Of a stretch of DNA of 41,991 nucleotides, positions 41,078 to 41,991 are shown piece by piece. The stretch lies in assembly GCA_905233745.1 (NCBI GenBank), contig CAJODA010000011.1:1-41991 (forward strand), written 5' to 3'. The notes under the pieces were generated by a model. That model was given only the letters and a program-made list of their open reading frames with translations. It did no database searches and had not been told where the DNA came from. This DNA comes from an uncultured Bacteroidales bacterium. GTDB taxonomy: Bacteria; Bacteroidota; Bacteroidia; Bacteroidales; WCHB1-69. Each line of letters begins with the position of its first letter. Within the stretch, counting starts at the first letter, position 1. A program made the translations under genes and the position numbers.

Positions 41078-41238
41078 GAGATTCCGCTCGTTCACTGCGT
41101 TCACGGCGGAATGGTGTGCGCTGACGGACGAGGAAATAGGAAAAGAAGGGTTGCGGCATCGCAACCCTTCTTTTCCTATTTTAAAACTAAAGACAAAGCA
41201 CCATTCCGCCGGCGACGATAGGAGCCGAGCGGAATCTC
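41078..41238. repeat. Nested three-tier inverted repeat
   Basis: Three perfect inverted repeats share one centre. Outer: GAGATTCCGCTCG (41078-41090) with 41226-41238. Middle: CGGCGGAATGGTG (41104-41116) with 41199-41211. Inner: a 22-bp stem (41134-41155 with 41160-41181) around a GCAT loop. It lies between the ftcD stop and the promoter of toxin-antitoxin module 2. The inner stem lacks a long U-run, so it is not a standard terminator. Confidence 0.9.
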
Positions 41239-41255
41239 TGTCTTTTGTCACACGA

Positions 41256-41991
41256 TTATCCTATCACCTTCTCCGTCAACCTCATCAATCTCTTTTCGAT
41301 GCGGTCGGCCTTCACTACATAGTCGTGCGCCCTGGTGATCATCATCTCAGCCCACTCCTTGTCTTTCAGCGAGGAGGCGTTGATTTTGACGTTCAAGTAG
41401 GCGCCGTGGACGGCCGCACGTGCACAAAGCACGCCCACGCCCGCATCGGACACGCTGGCGGGGTTGCCCTTCTTGATCATCGCCTCGCAGATTTCAAACA
41501 CCTTGAAGGAGGTCTCGATGGTGCGCATCGGCACTTCGGTGGCATATTTCGTGGCATCCTGGATGGCCTGTGAACGGGCTTCCTTCTCCTCCGGCGTGCC
41601 CTTCGGCATACCGAAAGCGTTCATGATTACATTGAAAGCGTTGGTATCTTCATCCACGAGGGCGAGCAACGTATCTTTCAATGCCTGACCTTTTTCAGCC
41701 CACTTGGAATAGAACTCCCATTTGGCATCCCAGCCGGGCTTGTGGGAGGAGAGGTTGGCAACCATCGTGCCGAGGGCCGCACCGAGGGAGCCCATGTAGG
41801 CGGAGATGGAGCCACCGCCGGGGGCCGGACTTTCGGAGGCCGTCTCGTTGGCGAAACCGGTACAGGTCATATTGACCAACTTCGGTGTAGTATCCTCTTT
41901 TTCAAGGAGATATTCAATCACTTTTTCTTCCGCATTGAAGGGTTTCAAATCATCCAAACCCATGGACTTGACGGCGATTTTCACTTTCTCT
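41256..41991 (-). CDS. ftcD: Formimidoyltransferase-cyclodeaminase, C-terminal part (gene continues past the window)
   Basis: The visible part is the cyclodeaminase domain, which converts 5-formimino-THF to 5,10-methenyl-THF and ammonia in histidine degradation. CTGFANETASESPAPGGGSISAYMGSLGAALGTMVANLS is the family signature. The ORF-track start at 41984 is an internal GTG: the frame stays open to the window edge (EKVKIAVKSMGLDDL), so the gene is 5'-truncated by the window. Whether the upstream part carries the formiminotransferase domain cannot be seen, but IAVKSMGLDDLKPFN is typical of the linker in the bifunctional protein. Confidence 0.92.
   Translation of the reverse strand, partial: EKVKIAVKSMGLDDLKPFNAEEKVIEYLLEKEDTTPKLVNMTCTGFANETASESPAPGGGSISAYMGSLGAALGTMVANLSSHKPGWDAKWEFYSKWAEKGQALKDTLLALVDEDTNAFNVIMNAFGMPKGTPEEKEARSQAIQDATKYATEVPMRTIETSFKVFEICEAMIKKGNPASVSDAGVGVLCARAAVHGAYLNVKINASSLKDKEWAEMMITRAHDYVVKADRIEKRLMRLTEKVIG

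Noticed and set aside
40925-41251. 108-residue minus-strand ORF across the nested inverted repeat
   Set aside because: It spans the repeat and the module 2 promoter and overlaps the antitoxin in another frame.

Overview
The window looks like chromosomal DNA from an anaerobic member of the Bacteroidota, most likely Bacteroidales; no genus is claimed. The main sign is the promoter type: almost every convincing gene start has a TAnnTTTG box (the Bacteroidetes -7 element) 20-130 bp upstream, and Shine-Dalgarno sequences are weak or absent. The gene content agrees: PD40/OmpA-like envelope proteins, a TonB-dependent receptor, an M16 peptidase, rpsP with a long Ala/Glu tail, a PurF paralogue beginning MGGFF, and HydF for [FeFe]-hydrogenase maturation. 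I see no rRNA, tRNA, phage, transposase or CRISPR.

Layout. 1-2.4 kb: PD40/OmpA-like secreted protein and acyl-ACP thioesterase (+). 2.4-6.7 kb (-): esterase and Na+/alanine symporter operon, then metF with a stand-alone methionine-synthase reactivation protein. 6.7-10.7 kb (-): the translation/RNA-decay block rpsP-rimM and rpsO-pnp. 10.9-14 kb (+): a large propeller/barrel surface protein whose stop codon overlaps that of convergent hydF. 15.2-16 kb: toxin-antitoxin module 1 between imperfect direct repeats. 16-20.3 kb (-): rimO, a small lipoprotein, and a TonB receptor under a TPP riboswitch. 20.3-23.2 kb (+): M16 peptidase. 23.2-24.7 kb (-): PurF-like protein lacking the catalytic cysteine. 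24.9-28.2 kb (+): metH without its activation domain, a broken TraB/GumN gene and a lipoprotein. 28.2-32.4 kb (-): histidine kinase, MoxR ATPase, SurA-type foldase and rpmH (bL34; too short for the ORF track). 32.6-36.2 kb (+): CAP-domain secreted protein and an RluD-type pseudouridine synthase. 36.2-39.4 kb (-): phosphomannomutase, an unknown protein and a glycosyltransferase. 39.4-41.3 kb: hairpin-rich spacer, unknown secreted protein, toxin-antitoxin module 2 and a three-tier inverted repeat. 41.3 kb to the end (-): 3' part of ftcD.

One-carbon metabolism is well represented: MetF makes 5-methyl-THF, the short MetH uses it, the separate reactivation protein would rescue oxidised cobalamin, and FTCD feeds formimino carbon from histidine breakdown into THF.

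The most unusual signals are: (1) short arrays of degenerate 7-bp units held in strict 7-bp register, lying just upstream of gene starts at several loci and once translated as the N-terminus of the TonB receptor; (2) two related toxin-antitoxin modules sharing an overlap where one stretch encodes YENI (antitoxin) and MKTY (toxin), both beside repeat structures; (3) terminators whose U-tract runs straight into the next gene's -7 box; and (4) a nested three-level inverted repeat at 41.1-41.2 kb.
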